A stretch of 64,000 nt of DNA from Larsenimonas suaedae (GCF_023712105.1 NZ_JAMLJI010000004.1:62001-126000); one strand, 5' to 3'; positions 17,667-26,577 are shown, counted from the first letter of the stretch. Notes: generated by a model not told the origin, from the sequence alone. Translations and numbers: made by a program.

Positions 17667-19013
17667 TTAGCCCGCGTGATCGCTGGTCGTTTCTGCCGGT
17701 GACGCGCCGAGCATCAGAAGGGCCACGGCGGCAATTGCGGCGCCGAGCGCCATGGTGATGGCCACGCCCTGAAGGCCGAAATCCAGCGTGAAGAGGATGC
17801 CGACCACGATCGGTGACAGCGCGGCGCCACCCCTGCCGACCCCGATGGCAAAGCCGGTGCCCGAGGCGCGCTGGGCGGTCGGGAAACGCTGGGCAAACAG
17901 CGCATAAAGGCCCACCACCCCTGCGTTGGTGCAAAAGCCGGTCACCCCGACGATCAGCGAGACTTCGCTCAGCGAGTCCGCGCCCCGGCCAAACAGGATA
18001 ACCATGACGACCGACAGGCACAGCGCCGCGATGGTGACCTTGCGGATCGGCAGATAGCGGCCCAGAAGCCCCAGCAGTATGCCACCGAGCGCGCCGCCGA
18101 TATTGGCCCAAATCAGTACGCCTGCGGCGTTGGCAGCGTCAAAGCCCATGCCCACGACGATCTCCGGCACCCACTTGATGATGAAGTAGAAGGTGGCGAT
18201 GTGCATGAAGTAAGCCAGCGTCAACAGCAGCGTGGTGCGAATCAGCCCCGGTTTGAAGATCGCCAGCAGCGAGCCGTCGCTTTGATCGGCGGGCAGCTCC
18301 GGCAGGTGCGCGACCGTTGGATGACCGAGTCTTCGCATTTCACGGTTGATGCGCTCGAGGGCGTTCGGGGGGCGGCGCTGGCAGAGATACGGCACGGTTT
18401 CCTTGAGCAGCAGGAAGGTCAGCGGAATCATCAGTGCCGTCACCCCGGCGCCGAAGAAGAACACGGCGCGCCAGTCGAACAGGCGCAAAAGCTGGGCGGC
18501 GACGGTGCCGCCGATGATGGCGCCCAGCGGGTAGCCAATGGCCATCAGCGACACGCACAGATTGCGGCTCTTGCGGTTGGCGTACTCGGCGGCGGTCGCG
18601 TTGATCGAGGCCAGCATGCCGCCGATACCGACGCCGGTGAGCACGCGCCAGGTGGCAAGTTCGGTCACGCTTGCCGCCATGGCCGACATCAGCATGCCAA
18701 TCGTCATCAAAAGCAGGCAGCCCAGATTGGCCGGCCGGCGCCCGATTCGGTCGGTCAGACCGCCCAGCAGGATCGAGCCCAGTGCCATGCCGATCAGCTC
18801 CATGGCCAGTACCACCCCCAGCTCGGCGCGATTGATGCCCCATTCGGCCACGATGCCAGGCGCGGCGAAGCTGATGGCGAGCACATCGAACCCATCGAGC
18901 GCATTGAGGGTGACGGTCGCGGCGACGGCCAGAATCTGGGCGCGCCCCATCGGGGCGTCGTCGATCAGCTGGCGTGGGTCGGCGTGAACGTGGGCGGTGG
19001 TGTCGGGTGTCAT
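17667..19013 (-). CDS. MFS transporter, aromatic acid/H+ symporter type
   Basis: A 448-aa transporter with twelve predicted helices. The first helix LNALDGFDVLAISFAAPGI holds the DG(F/Y)D motif, and the 2-3 loop GGLTDRIGRRPANLG the MFS signature, as in PcaK/BenK/VanK aromatic acid carriers. GAGGAG precedes the ATG. It sits downstream of a GntR regulator and across from padC, so hydroxycinnamate or related phenolic acids are the likely substrates; this is inference. Confidence 0.8.
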   Translation of the reverse strand: MTPDTTAHVHADPRQLIDDAPMGRAQILAVAATVTLNALDGFDVLAISFAAPGIVAEWGINRAELGVVLAMELIGMALGSILLGGLTDRIGRRPANLGCLLLMTIGMLMSAMAASVTELATWRVLTGVGIGGMLASINATAAEYANRKSRNLCVSLMAIGYPLGAIIGGTVAAQLLRLFDWRAVFFFGAGVTALMIPLTFLLLKETVPYLCQRRPPNALERINREMRRLGHPTVAHLPELPADQSDGSLLAIFKPGLIRTTLLLTLAYFMHIATFYFIIKWVPEIVVGMGFDAANAAGVLIWANIGGALGGILLGLLGRYLPIRKVTIAALCLSVVMVILFGRGADSLSEVSLIVGVTGFCTNAGVVGLYALFAQRFPTAQRASGTGFAIGVGRGGAALSPIVVGILFTLDFGLQGVAITMALGAAIAAVALLMLGASPAETTSDHAG

Positions 19014-19070
19014 GCAGGACTCCTCGTTGTTGTTATTGCATGCCCATGCATCAGAGGGGCAGTCGATCGG

Positions 19071-19859
19071 TCAGGGCGCTTGTATCAGGGCGCTGCCGCG
19101 CAGGCGCTCGAGCCGCGCCGGGTGCTCGAGGACGGTGTCGAGATTGCGTTGGGCAAGGCGTGCGTGCTCGCGCGCGATCTGTTCGGCACGGGCGCCTTCG
19201 CCGTGGGTGATGGCATCGACCAGGCAGCGGTGCTGGTCGTTGGCGATGAGCAGGCTTCGATGCGCCGAGGGCGAGTGGGCGTAGCTCATGACAAACGCGC
19301 TGGGTGAGGCGAAGGGCAGGTGTTCGATGCGCGCCAGCGCTTCGGCCAGTGCCATGTTGTCGGCCAGTGCGATCAGGTGCTGGTGAAATGCGCTGTTGAG
19401 CGTCGTGTACTGCGAGAGGGCGTCTTCATCTAGGACGGGATGCGTCACAAGGGCGTCGATGCGGTCAACGAGCTGGCGCAAGGGCTCGAGCCGGGTCGCG
19501 GATGGGCGTGCCTCGGCGGCCTGACGCGCGGCCAGCCCCTCGAGGGTGCCTCGAAGCTCGATGGTCTGCTTGAGGTACTCGGGCGAGAAGCTTCGCACCG
19601 CGTAGCCGCCCCGGTCCGCGCGCTCGAGAAGTCCTTCATGGGCGAGGCGGCTGAGCGCTTCTCGAAGGGGCGTTCGGGAAACGCTCAGCCGGTCGGCCAG
19701 TGAGGCCTCCCACAGACGCTCACCCGCACACAGGGTGCCGTCGAGAATCCAGCTTCGAAGGGTGAGCAGCACACTCACTGACTGGCGCATGATCGGGCCG
19801 CTCGAGGGAACATGGACCGCCGCATCGCTTGCCTCCACAGGTGAAAAACACGTCGCCAT
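19071..19859 (-). CDS. GntR-family (FCD) regulator next to padC
   Basis: A regulator of about 262 aa: winged helix-turn-helix near residues 30-90 (LADRLSVSRTPLREALSRLA) and a C-terminal all-helical FCD ligand domain with metal-ligand-type residues (HQHLIALADN). It is divergent from padC and precedes the MFS gene. Start uncertain: ATG 19859 lies inside a TGTATACA palindrome and has no good ribosome site; ATG 19790 is a shorter alternative. Probably represses the phenolic-acid genes and itself. Confidence 0.8.
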   Translation of the reverse strand: MATCFSPVEASDAAVHVPSSGPIMRQSVSVLLTLRSWILDGTLCAGERLWEASLADRLSVSRTPLREALSRLAHEGLLERADRGGYAVRSFSPEYLKQTIELRGTLEGLAARQAAEARPSATRLEPLRQLVDRIDALVTHPVLDEDALSQYTTLNSAFHQHLIALADNMALAEALARIEHLPFASPSAFVMSYAHSPSAHRSLLIANDQHRCLVDAITHGEGARAEQIAREHARLAQRNLDTVLEHPARLERLRGSALIQAP

Positions 19860-19870
19860 GTATACACATG
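19857..19870. promoter_or_regulatory. TGTATACA palindrome, gntR-proximal operator
   Basis: CATGTATACACATG contains the self-complementary core TGTATACA (19859-19866) and covers the assigned gntR start. The same core occurs 83 bases away at 19942. Such GTATAC-centred palindromes are common targets of FCD-type GntR repressors. Confidence 0.6.
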
Positions 19871-19941
19871 TATCGGGCAAGCGAGGAATTCGCGACCTTT
19901 TCGGGCCAAATTTGGTCTAAAGCACTAGGCCTCAAGCAGCG

Positions 19942-19949
19942 TGTATACA
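19942..19949. promoter_or_regulatory. TGTATACA palindrome, padC-proximal operator
   Basis: Second exact copy of TGTATACA, 89-96 bases before the padC start and 83 bases from the first. Two equal sites in a divergent control region fit joint control of both transcripts, possibly by looping (about eight helical turns). Confidence 0.55.
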
Positions 19950-20037
19950 TTGAGCCGCTCGGTACGTATGACGAGGCGCGCAACAGGCGCCATCCTCTTC
20001 TATAGGCGCCACCCCTTCTACCCATCGCGAGGACGTC

Positions 20038-20559
20038 ATGAACAACGAATCGTTTGAATCCACTCGGCCAGATGAGTTGACCCCTTTCATCGGGCACCAC
20101 GTCATCTACACCTACGACAACGGTTGGCAATACGAGCTGTATCTCAAGAACGCCGACACCATCGACTACCGCATTCACGGCGGCATGGTCGGAGGCCGAT
20201 GGGTCAAGGATCAGAAAGTGCATCTGGCTCGATTGAGCGACGAGGTGTGCAAGGTGTCCTGGCATGAGCCAACCGGCACGTCGGTCAGCCTGGCGCTCAA
20301 TCTGTCCGAGCGGCGAGTGCACGGCATCATCTTCTTTCCGCGCTGGGTCGCCGAGCATCCGGAGCGTACGGTCTGCTATCAGAACGACCATCTGGAGGCG
20401 ATGGTGCGTTACCGGGACGCCGGGCCAACCTATCCCTATCTGATCATCGATGAGTTCGCCACGCTCACCTTCAAGGACTGCCCGGGGCCGAACGACGAAC
20501 GGGTGATCGCGTGTGCGCCCGAGGCATTGCCCGAGGGGTTTGCCGACCGTCGGCAGTGA
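20038..20559 (+). CDS. padC: Phenolic acid decarboxylase
   Basis: A 173-aa cofactor-free cytoplasmic decarboxylase that turns p-coumarate and ferulate (and often caffeate) into vinylphenols. The family core is very clear: IYTYDNGW, DYRIHGGMVGGRWVKDQ, EPTGT, FFPRWV, CYQNDH, IDEFATLTF. Catalytic residues known from Bacillus PadC (Tyr11, Tyr13, Arg41, Glu64) correspond with a constant offset of 13 to Tyr24, Tyr26, Arg54 and Glu77. GCGAGG precedes the ATG. In firmicutes this gene is controlled by PadR; here a GntR gene stands in that place. Confidence 0.96.
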   Translation: MNNESFESTRPDELTPFIGHHVIYTYDNGWQYELYLKNADTIDYRIHGGMVGGRWVKDQKVHLARLSDEVCKVSWHEPTGTSVSLALNLSERRVHGIIFFPRWVAEHPERTVCYQNDHLEAMVRYRDAGPTYPYLIIDEFATLTFKDCPGPNDERVIACAPEALPEGFADRRQ

Positions 20560-20580
20560 GTCTGAACCGGATCTGCGCGG

Positions 20581-21516
20581 CTAGCGCGGAAGCGCCTCCG
20601 GTCGGTAGCGTTCGAGCAGCGCCCAGAGAATCGCTGCGGTTTGCGTGTCCGGCTCGCCCGAGTAATCGGCGGGCCGGAAGTGCATCTGAAAGGCGCGGGT
20701 GGCGGCGCGGGCCTGGTCGGTCAATCGGTCGGTCGGCGAGACGGCGTAGCCGTAGGCCGAGAGGGCACCCAGAAACTGTGCGAGCGACGGCGGCTCACGC
20801 TCGAAGCGCGCACGAAAGTGGTCGACGTCTTCGGGGTTGGGCCAGGCGCCGATGCCGGCGCGGTAAAGCCGATACCACGGAAACGCCGGCCCCGGGTCGA
20901 CCTTGCGGGTCGGGGCGATGTCCGAGTGGCCGACGATGGCGGTCGGGTCGAGGCCGTAGCGTCGGGAGATATCGCGGGCGAGCGCGATCACGGCGTTGAT
21001 CTGGTCGACGGAGTAGGGGGCCCAGCCATTGAGCGTGCCCTCCCGCGGGCCTTCGTTGACGATCTCGATCCCGATCGAACTGTCATTGAGGTGGGTTCTG
21101 CCCTGCCAGGCGCTGACGCCTGCGTGCCAGGCCCGGCGTGATTCCGGCACCATCTGAAGCACGATGGGGGTGTCGCCCCGACGTTCGGGCGAGCGGGTGA
21201 TCAAATAATGCACGCTGACGTTTGGGCCCTGAAGGGCGCGAAATGCGGCCGCGTTGTCGTCGCTTGTGAAATGAAGCACCAGAAAGCGCACGCGTGAATT
21301 GCTGACGTTAGCCGGATAGTGGTGATCGACCAGATAGCCCGCCCGCGCGTCCAGCGGATGCGACTGGCTCAAGCGGTCCGGCGGGCCGGGCGCCAACAGC
21401 GGCGGCGCCTGATAGGGGTGCCACTCGGTGGGAAGCGTTAGCGAGCTACTGGCGCAGCCCGTTATCAGCGCCACGAGGGCGATGAGGCTTGCCGGTCTTG
21501 TAAGCGAGTAGAGCAT
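20581..21516 (-). CDS. N-acetylmuramoyl-L-alanine amidase lipoprotein (AmiD-like)
   Basis: A 311-aa zinc amidase (Amidase_2 fold) that cuts the muramic acid-peptide bond of peptidoglycan fragments. The N-terminus is a lipoprotein signal with lipobox ITGC at about residues 18-21; the residue after Cys is Ala, so outer-membrane sorting is expected. The amidase core (FLVLHFT, IGIEIVNEG, VGHSDIAPTRKVDPGPAFPW) lies at about 75-235, followed by a peptidoglycan-binding helical domain (about 250-305). It starts 44 bases after the vgrG stop on the same strand. AmiD-like recycling is most likely; a link to type VI secretion is possible but unproven. Confidence 0.87.
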   Translation of the reverse strand: MLYSLTRPASLIALVALITGCASSSLTLPTEWHPYQAPPLLAPGPPDRLSQSHPLDARAGYLVDHHYPANVSNSRVRFLVLHFTSDDNAAAFRALQGPNVSVHYLITRSPERRGDTPIVLQMVPESRRAWHAGVSAWQGRTHLNDSSIGIEIVNEGPREGTLNGWAPYSVDQINAVIALARDISRRYGLDPTAIVGHSDIAPTRKVDPGPAFPWYRLYRAGIGAWPNPEDVDHFRARFEREPPSLAQFLGALSAYGYAVSPTDRLTDQARAATRAFQMHFRPADYSGEPDTQTAAILWALLERYRPEALPR

Positions 21517-21560
21517 GCGGCGTCGGTGTCAGTGAATGCAGAGCCCGAACTCTAGCATGC

Positions 21561-23522
21561 TTACATCTGCTGCGGTTTCTTGGGGGCCGTGGGGGCCTCT
21601 GCGGCCTGGTCGCTGCCGCTGGCGGCACTGCCGCCGGAGTTCAGCTTGATGGTCGGGCCCGACATGGTAACGCCGGAGGGGTCGAGCTTGATGAAGCTGC
21701 CGCCGGCTTCGATGGTGAGTTCGGTGCCAGCATCGATCACCACGTTCTGGCCAGCCTTGACGTGAATCTCGCGCCCGGCCTTGGTTAGCCAGGCCTTGCC
21801 GGCCTTGATGTGCAGCGTGCCATCGACGGTCAGGCTGGTGTTGCCCTGAACGTGTTCGCGGCGCTCGCCCTTGACCGTGTGATGTTCATCGGCACCGATG
21901 GACGTGAATCGATCGGCTTTTACGTACCGTGTGGCGTCGTTATTGATCTGCTCGGTCCGGTCATTGAGCGTGACCGTTTCCAGGTTGCGCTGGGTATGTA
22001 CGTAGATGTGTTCGTTGCCTTGGCGGTCTTCGAACTGAAGCTCGTTGTAGCCTTCGCCCTGATGTGTCTTGGTGCGCACCACGCTTCGGGTCTTGTGATC
22101 GGGCAGTGCGTACGGCGGCGTGCTTTCCGCGTTGTAGGTGCGCCCGGTGATGATGGGCTGATCCGGGTCGCCTTCAAGGAAGGTGACGATGACTTCGTGG
22201 CCTATACGAGGCAGCGCCATCATGCCGTAGCCGGGACCGGCCCACCCCTGGGCAACGCGCAGGTACGCACTGGCCTGGGTTTCACGGTCCCACGGGAATA
22301 GAACGCGCACGCGACCAAACTCGTCGCAATCGATTTCCTCGCCTTCCTCGCCGACCACTACCGCGATTTGCGGACCGGTGACGAGGGGCTTGGTAATGGG
22401 GGTTGCTGCCCATCGGCGTGAGGCAGGAACCAGCGTTGCGGTGTTGTTGTAACGCGTGCCCTGGCTTTGGTGGTGGCCGACGGCGTCTTCTGCCGTGGCT
22501 TGATCCTGCTGGCCGTCATGGTGGACGTCGATCACGGCAAAGCTGCCATCGCCTGCGGCCTCGTCACCATCGAGCTGGAGCCGACGCCCGCTCGAGAGCG
22601 CGGCGATGGAGCTGCGTGCAGTCGCCGTCTCGGCGTCACGTTGCAGATAGTCGAGTCGCGCTTGCGTGAATGGCGTGCCGGAGGCGTCTTTCTTGAACCG
22701 GCCGGGGTAGTCGAAATGTTCGAAGGTGCCGTGGGTGGTGGCGTCATGCTCGGCCAGAAACTGCAGGCTGTAGTCGGGCTTTCGAAACGTGTAGTCCTTC
22801 AGAACGACGGTCGTCGTTGCCAGTCGCTGGCCGGCATTGAAAGCGTAAACGTAGGGGGCGCTGCCCTGACCGCCACTTTTAACATTGATTTCGAAGCGCC
22901 CGAGGCTTGGCAGACTGCCGAGATCGTCGGTAAAGACCAGCGTGTGGCTGGTGCCGGCCTCGCCCATCGCGTAGTCATGGTAATAGACAAGGCCTTCTTC
23001 GGCGGCCAGCCGCTCGACAAAGTGAAGGTCGGTCTCGCGGTACTGTACGCAGTACTCGCGAAGCTCCAGTTGACGGGCGACGTCGAAGCGCACCTGCGTG
23101 ACGCCTGCGTCGGACAGGAGCGTCGTGATGATGCCCCTGGGGTCGTTCTGTTGAAAGATCCGGGAGTTCTGGGTCAGAGACAGACGCCACATCGAGGGGC
23201 GCATGATGACTCGATAGCGTGTGCGGCGCGCGCCGGTGATGCCCCGCTCGAACAGGGTCACGATGCCATCGAAGGTGCGCACGGTGGCGCCGTCGCGGTA
23301 GACGGTGAGCTGGACGCCGGTATCGAGAACGGTCGCGGCATCGAGGTCTGCGTCGGTGCTTTCGAACTCGATGTCGAGCGCCAATGGTGCCGAGAGGGCG
23401 TCGGTACCGCTGAAGCGTACGACCGAAAGGGCGGCGGCCGCGTCATCGGATGACCCGTTGCCCTCGCCCTGACTCAGCGCGGTCAGCACCATCGAAAATT
23501 GAAGTCCCGTTTGATTCGCCAC
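21561..23522 (-). CDS. vgrG: Type VI secretion tip protein VgrG (TssI)
   Basis: A 653-aa spike protein: gp27-like domain at the N-terminus, gp5 OB-fold around residues 390-480 (GEEIDCDEFGRVRVLFPWDR), and a C-terminal beta-helix of repeated short strands (HIKAGKAWLTKAG, IHVKAGQNVVID). No effector domain is fused; the protein ends in a short Ala/Pro/Lys-rich tail (AAEAPTAPKKPQQM), a possible adaptor or PAAR contact. Start set at GTG 23522 because GGGAG lies 6 bases upstream. It follows hcp but no other type VI genes are in the window. Confidence 0.93.
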   Translation of the reverse strand: MANQTGLQFSMVLTALSQGEGNGSSDDAAAALSVVRFSGTDALSAPLALDIEFESTDADLDAATVLDTGVQLTVYRDGATVRTFDGIVTLFERGITGARRTRYRVIMRPSMWRLSLTQNSRIFQQNDPRGIITTLLSDAGVTQVRFDVARQLELREYCVQYRETDLHFVERLAAEEGLVYYHDYAMGEAGTSHTLVFTDDLGSLPSLGRFEINVKSGGQGSAPYVYAFNAGQRLATTTVVLKDYTFRKPDYSLQFLAEHDATTHGTFEHFDYPGRFKKDASGTPFTQARLDYLQRDAETATARSSIAALSSGRRLQLDGDEAAGDGSFAVIDVHHDGQQDQATAEDAVGHHQSQGTRYNNTATLVPASRRWAATPITKPLVTGPQIAVVVGEEGEEIDCDEFGRVRVLFPWDRETQASAYLRVAQGWAGPGYGMMALPRIGHEVIVTFLEGDPDQPIITGRTYNAESTPPYALPDHKTRSVVRTKTHQGEGYNELQFEDRQGNEHIYVHTQRNLETVTLNDRTEQINNDATRYVKADRFTSIGADEHHTVKGERREHVQGNTSLTVDGTLHIKAGKAWLTKAGREIHVKAGQNVVIDAGTELTIEAGGSFIKLDPSGVTMSGPTIKLNSGGSAASGSDQAAEAPTAPKKPQQM

Positions 23523-23672
23523 GTCGAACTCCCGTGTTGTCGGCAACCCTGGTCGGCAACCGTTGTCGGTCAACGCGCTGTGCGTTTCATCCAGCCGGTG
23601 TACTGAAAGGCACAGGACGCTGTCTATGGATCATGAATATATGGGCCATGAATACAGGCCGTTAGAATGCGG

Positions 23673-23704
23673 AAAAGACGCCGTGCGGTAAAGCGCACGG
23701 CGTC
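23673..23704 (-). terminator. Rho-independent terminator after hcp
   Basis: An 11-base perfect stem (GACGCCGTGCG at 23677-23687 with its complement at 23694-23704), 6-base loop, followed on the minus strand by TTTTCC. It lies between hcp and vgrG, so most hcp transcripts would end before vgrG. Confidence 0.8.
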
Positions 23705-23746
23705 GAGTGCGAGCAATGGGCCCGTTGAGCCCTTGAGCGTAAGAAC

Positions 23747-24265
23747 TTACGCTTCGAGCGGGGCGCGCCAGTCGTCGGAACCGCTGGTGCCGGAAACGGT
23801 GTGCTCCCAGTCGACCTTGCGGTACGCCATGGAGATGTCGATGAGCTGAGTGAACTCGGACTTCTGCAGATCCTGGGCGTGCGGCATCTTGAAGTCGATG
23901 TCGACGATGGTGGCGTCGGTCAGCGTGGTGGTGAAGTAGTGCTCCTGACGGCCTTCGACGGAGGTGCGGTACCACTTCAGCGCGACGTTCGGCAGCATTT
24001 CACCGGAGGCGAGGGCGTTGTAAAGCAGCGGCACGGCCTTGTTCAGTGCAACGGTAATGATGAACGGCTTGTGCACACGCTGGCCGGAGGGCTGGCCGGA
24101 CTGCGGGTCGGTCGGCACGGTGACGTTGTGCTTGAATTCCTGCACCAGCATCTCGTCTTCGTGGCCTTCAACGTAGATGTTGCCGACGGAGTCGGAAGTG
24201 AAGGCGCCAGCGGTGATGTTGCCCTGGGTCTGGCCCTGAATCGAGATATAGCAAGGTGTTGGCAT
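23747..24265 (-). CDS. hcp: Type VI secretion tube protein Hcp (TssD)
   Basis: A 172-aa Hcp1-type protein that forms the hexameric rings of the secretion tube. The family is clear from MPTPCYISIQGQTQGNITAG, VTVPTDPQSGQPSGQRVHKP and YFTTTLTDATIVDIDFKMPH. GGAG lies 9 bases before the ATG, and the upstream 60 bases are AT-rich, consistent with a strong promoter. Located 224 bases upstream of vgrG with a terminator between them. Confidence 0.95.
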   Translation of the reverse strand: MPTPCYISIQGQTQGNITAGAFTSDSVGNIYVEGHEDEMLVQEFKHNVTVPTDPQSGQPSGQRVHKPFIITVALNKAVPLLYNALASGEMLPNVALKWYRTSVEGRQEHYFTTTLTDATIVDIDFKMPHAQDLQKSEFTQLIDISMAYRKVDWEHTVSGTSGSDDWRAPLEA

Positions 24266-24465
24266 GGTAAAGCTCCAATAAAAGCGTGGATGTCCGTTGG
24301 GGACCGCTTATAAAGGGGCAATTTATATGCCATATCTGTTTTTGTTTTTAAAATCAAATGCTTAATGATTTTTTTGAGGCTGTTTGGCGCGGTCGGGCAA
24401 GATGTTGCTCGACTCGGCAGGCAACAAATCGCCCGCGGGCAAGTTCTTGCTGCTTTCCTGTTACC

Positions 24466-25782
24466 TCACGTAAGACGCGATGACCCTGCGGCCAGTCGCG
24501 ATGCCGGAAAGACACAACGGAAGGTGGCGCCCTGGCCGACGTCGCTTTCGATTTCAAGACGGGCGTCATGGCGCAGCAGTACGTGCTTGACGATGGCGAG
24601 GCCGAGACCGGTGCCGCCGCTTTGAGTCGACCGGCTCTTGTCGACGCGGTAGAACCGTTCGGTCAGCCGGCTCAGATGCGTCTTGGGAATGCCGTCGCCG
24701 TCGTCGATAACCTCAACCATCGCACCGCGAGGGTGGTCCAGGTAACGCAGGGTAATGGTGGTGCCGTCCGGGGTGTAGCGCACTGCATTGATCACCAGGT
24801 TCGACAGCGCGCTTCGAAGCTCGTTGGCATCGCCCAATATCGTCCGGTGCTCATCAAGTGACAGGGTGAACTGGTGGCGGCCGTTCGAGAGTGAGGCGGC
24901 GTCGGTGTGGATCTCCCGGCACAGGGCGGCGATATCGACCGGCTGGCGTTCGGTCTGCCGTTCGCTGGTTTCGAGTCGGGAGAGCGTCAGTAGGTCATCG
25001 ACCAGGCTCTGCATGCGTCGTGTCTGGCTTTGCATCTGGCCGAAGGCGCGCTTGAGGCGCGGCGGTACAGGGCTTTCCTGCTGGTCGGCCTGATCCAGAA
25101 AGGTTTCAAGGTAACCCGAGACCACGGTCAGTGGCGTTCGAAGCTCGTGAGAGACATTGGCGACGAAGTCGCGCCTTGTCTGCTCGAGGCGTTGGAGCCG
25201 CGTGACGTCGCGGGCGAGCACCAGGCGTTCGTTATCGCCGAACACCGTGATGCGGGCCTCGATGGTACGCCCGTCATGCGCCGGCGATGAGAGAAAGACA
25301 GGCTCGCTGTAATCGGCCTGGTTGAAGTACTGGATAAAGGCCGGGTCACGCAGGTAATTGGTGATGTGGTGGCCGCGGTCGTGGCGGGCGTCAAGGCCAA
25401 GCATCCGCTCGGCAGCACTGTTCCACCAGTCCAGGTGACCTGCCCGGTCGAGCATGACGATGCCATCCTGCATCGCTTCCGAGGACTCCTCGACCCGGGT
25501 CAGCACGCGGCGAAGCCGGCCTTGAAGTTGCGCCTGGCTTTTCTGATAGCGATAGAGACGGTCGAACAGATCCCCCCACACACCGTCGCCGGAAGGCGGC
25601 TTTTGCATGACCGGTGCTTCAAGCCAGCCGTAGAGCTTTTTCAGGTGCCAGAGCGTAAAGGTCATATGCACGGCAAGCCCCAGCGCGACGCCCCAGCCGC
25701 CTGCGCCGATCAAAAGGCCCAGCAGTCCGAACCCGATCACGAGGTAGGAAAGCCGCCATATTTCGTTGGTCCAGTAATGCAT
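24466..25782 (-). CDS. phoR: Phosphate-regulon sensor histidine kinase PhoR
   Basis: A 438-aa inner-membrane kinase: two membrane segments within residues 10-45, a linker, a PAS domain (about 95-200), the HisKA phospho-acceptor FVANVSHELRTPLTVVSGYL (His near residue 212) and an ATPase domain with the G2 box GTGLGLAIVKHVLLRH. With PhoB it senses phosphate supply through the Pst transporter, not encoded here. Starts 15 bases after phoB. Confidence 0.95.
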   Translation of the reverse strand: MHYWTNEIWRLSYLVIGFGLLGLLIGAGGWGVALGLAVHMTFTLWHLKKLYGWLEAPVMQKPPSGDGVWGDLFDRLYRYQKSQAQLQGRLRRVLTRVEESSEAMQDGIVMLDRAGHLDWWNSAAERMLGLDARHDRGHHITNYLRDPAFIQYFNQADYSEPVFLSSPAHDGRTIEARITVFGDNERLVLARDVTRLQRLEQTRRDFVANVSHELRTPLTVVSGYLETFLDQADQQESPVPPRLKRAFGQMQSQTRRMQSLVDDLLTLSRLETSERQTERQPVDIAALCREIHTDAASLSNGRHQFTLSLDEHRTILGDANELRSALSNLVINAVRYTPDGTTITLRYLDHPRGAMVEVIDDGDGIPKTHLSRLTERFYRVDKSRSTQSGGTGLGLAIVKHVLLRHDARLEIESDVGQGATFRCVFPASRLAAGSSRLT

Positions 25783-25797
25783 GGTGGGGGCGGTCGC

Positions 25798-26484
25798 CTA
25801 GTGCTGGGTTGAAAACCGATAGCCGGTGCCACGCACGGTCTGGATCAACTGTTGATAGGGGTCACCAAGCGCCTTTCGAAGCCGGCGGATGTGCACGTCG
25901 ACCGTGCGTTCCTCGACGTAGACATTGCCGCCCCAGACCTTGTCGAGCAGTTGGGCGCGCGTATAGGCACGCTCCTGGTGGGTCATGAAGAACTGAAGCA
26001 AACGGTATTCAGTAGGGCCGATGTCGATCAGCTGGCCGGCGCCGCTAACGCGGTGACTCGAGGGGTCAAGGCGCAGACCATCAACCTCGACGGCCTCTTC
26101 GACGCCCTTGGGCGTCGTGCGCCGGAGGACGGCCTTGAGCCGGGCGATCAGTTCTCGCGGGGAGAACGGCTTGACGATGTAGTCGTCGGCGCCGCTTTCA
26201 AGCCCCATGACCTTGTTGTCTTCTTCACCCTTGGCCGTCAGCAGAATCACGGGTACTTCGGCCGTGGCGGAATCGCGCTTGAGCCGGCGTGCGAGTTCGA
26301 TACCGCTGAGGCCAGGCATCATCCAGTCGAGCAGCACCAGATCCGGCTGGTCATCGACGATCAGGGCATGTGCATCCTGAGCGTTGTCGGCCTCGAGGAC
26401 CTTGAAGTCGGCCATTTCGAGTGCGATAGCCACCATTTCGCGAATTGCGGCTTCGTCATCGACGATCAGAACAGTTTTCGACAT
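25798..26484 (-). CDS. phoB: Phosphate-regulon response regulator PhoB
   Basis: A 228-aa OmpR-type regulator: receiver domain with phospho-acceptor Asp53 (LVLLDWMMPG), acidic pocket Asp9-Asp10 and the conserved Lys in LLTAKGEED, then a winged-helix DNA-binding domain (RTVDVHIRRLRKALGD). First gene of phoBR, with two Pho boxes upstream, so it is expected to activate itself. It is the natural regulator of the ugp operon in this window. Confidence 0.96.
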   Translation of the reverse strand: MSKTVLIVDDEAAIREMVAIALEMADFKVLEADNAQDAHALIVDDQPDLVLLDWMMPGLSGIELARRLKRDSATAEVPVILLTAKGEEDNKVMGLESGADDYIVKPFSPRELIARLKAVLRRTTPKGVEEAVEVDGLRLDPSSHRVSGAGQLIDIGPTEYRLLQFFMTHQERAYTRAQLLDKVWGGNVYVEERTVDVHIRRLRKALGDPYQQLIQTVRGTGYRFSTQH

Positions 26485-26544
26485 GAGTCGCCTCTTTTAT
26501 TGAGTGCGCAGTACGTCGTGGTGTGGGTACGTGCGGCGGTATTG

Positions 26545-26562
26545 ATGACAAGGCGATGACAG
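26545..26562 (-). promoter_or_regulatory. Pho box proximal to phoB
   Basis: On the minus strand CTGTCAT-CGCC-TTGTCAT, matching 13 of 14 half-site positions of the PhoB consensus with the correct 11-base period. It lies 61 bases before the phoB ATG. Confidence 0.85.
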
Positions 26563-26577
26563 TTTTAACGCTTGGGT

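Noticed and set aside
20581-21516. Amidase as a definite type VI effector
   Set aside because: The lipoprotein signal and AmiD-like layout favour an outer-membrane housekeeping enzyme; only the position suggests otherwise, so it is kept as a question.
22467-23453. 328-codon plus-strand frame inside vgrG
   Set aside because: Shadow of the VgrG coding strand; composition is low-complexity and lacks motifs.
23523-23573. Longer N-terminus of VgrG
   Set aside because: The GTG at 23522 has a good GGGAG site at proper distance, and the extra 17 residues do not resemble VgrG.
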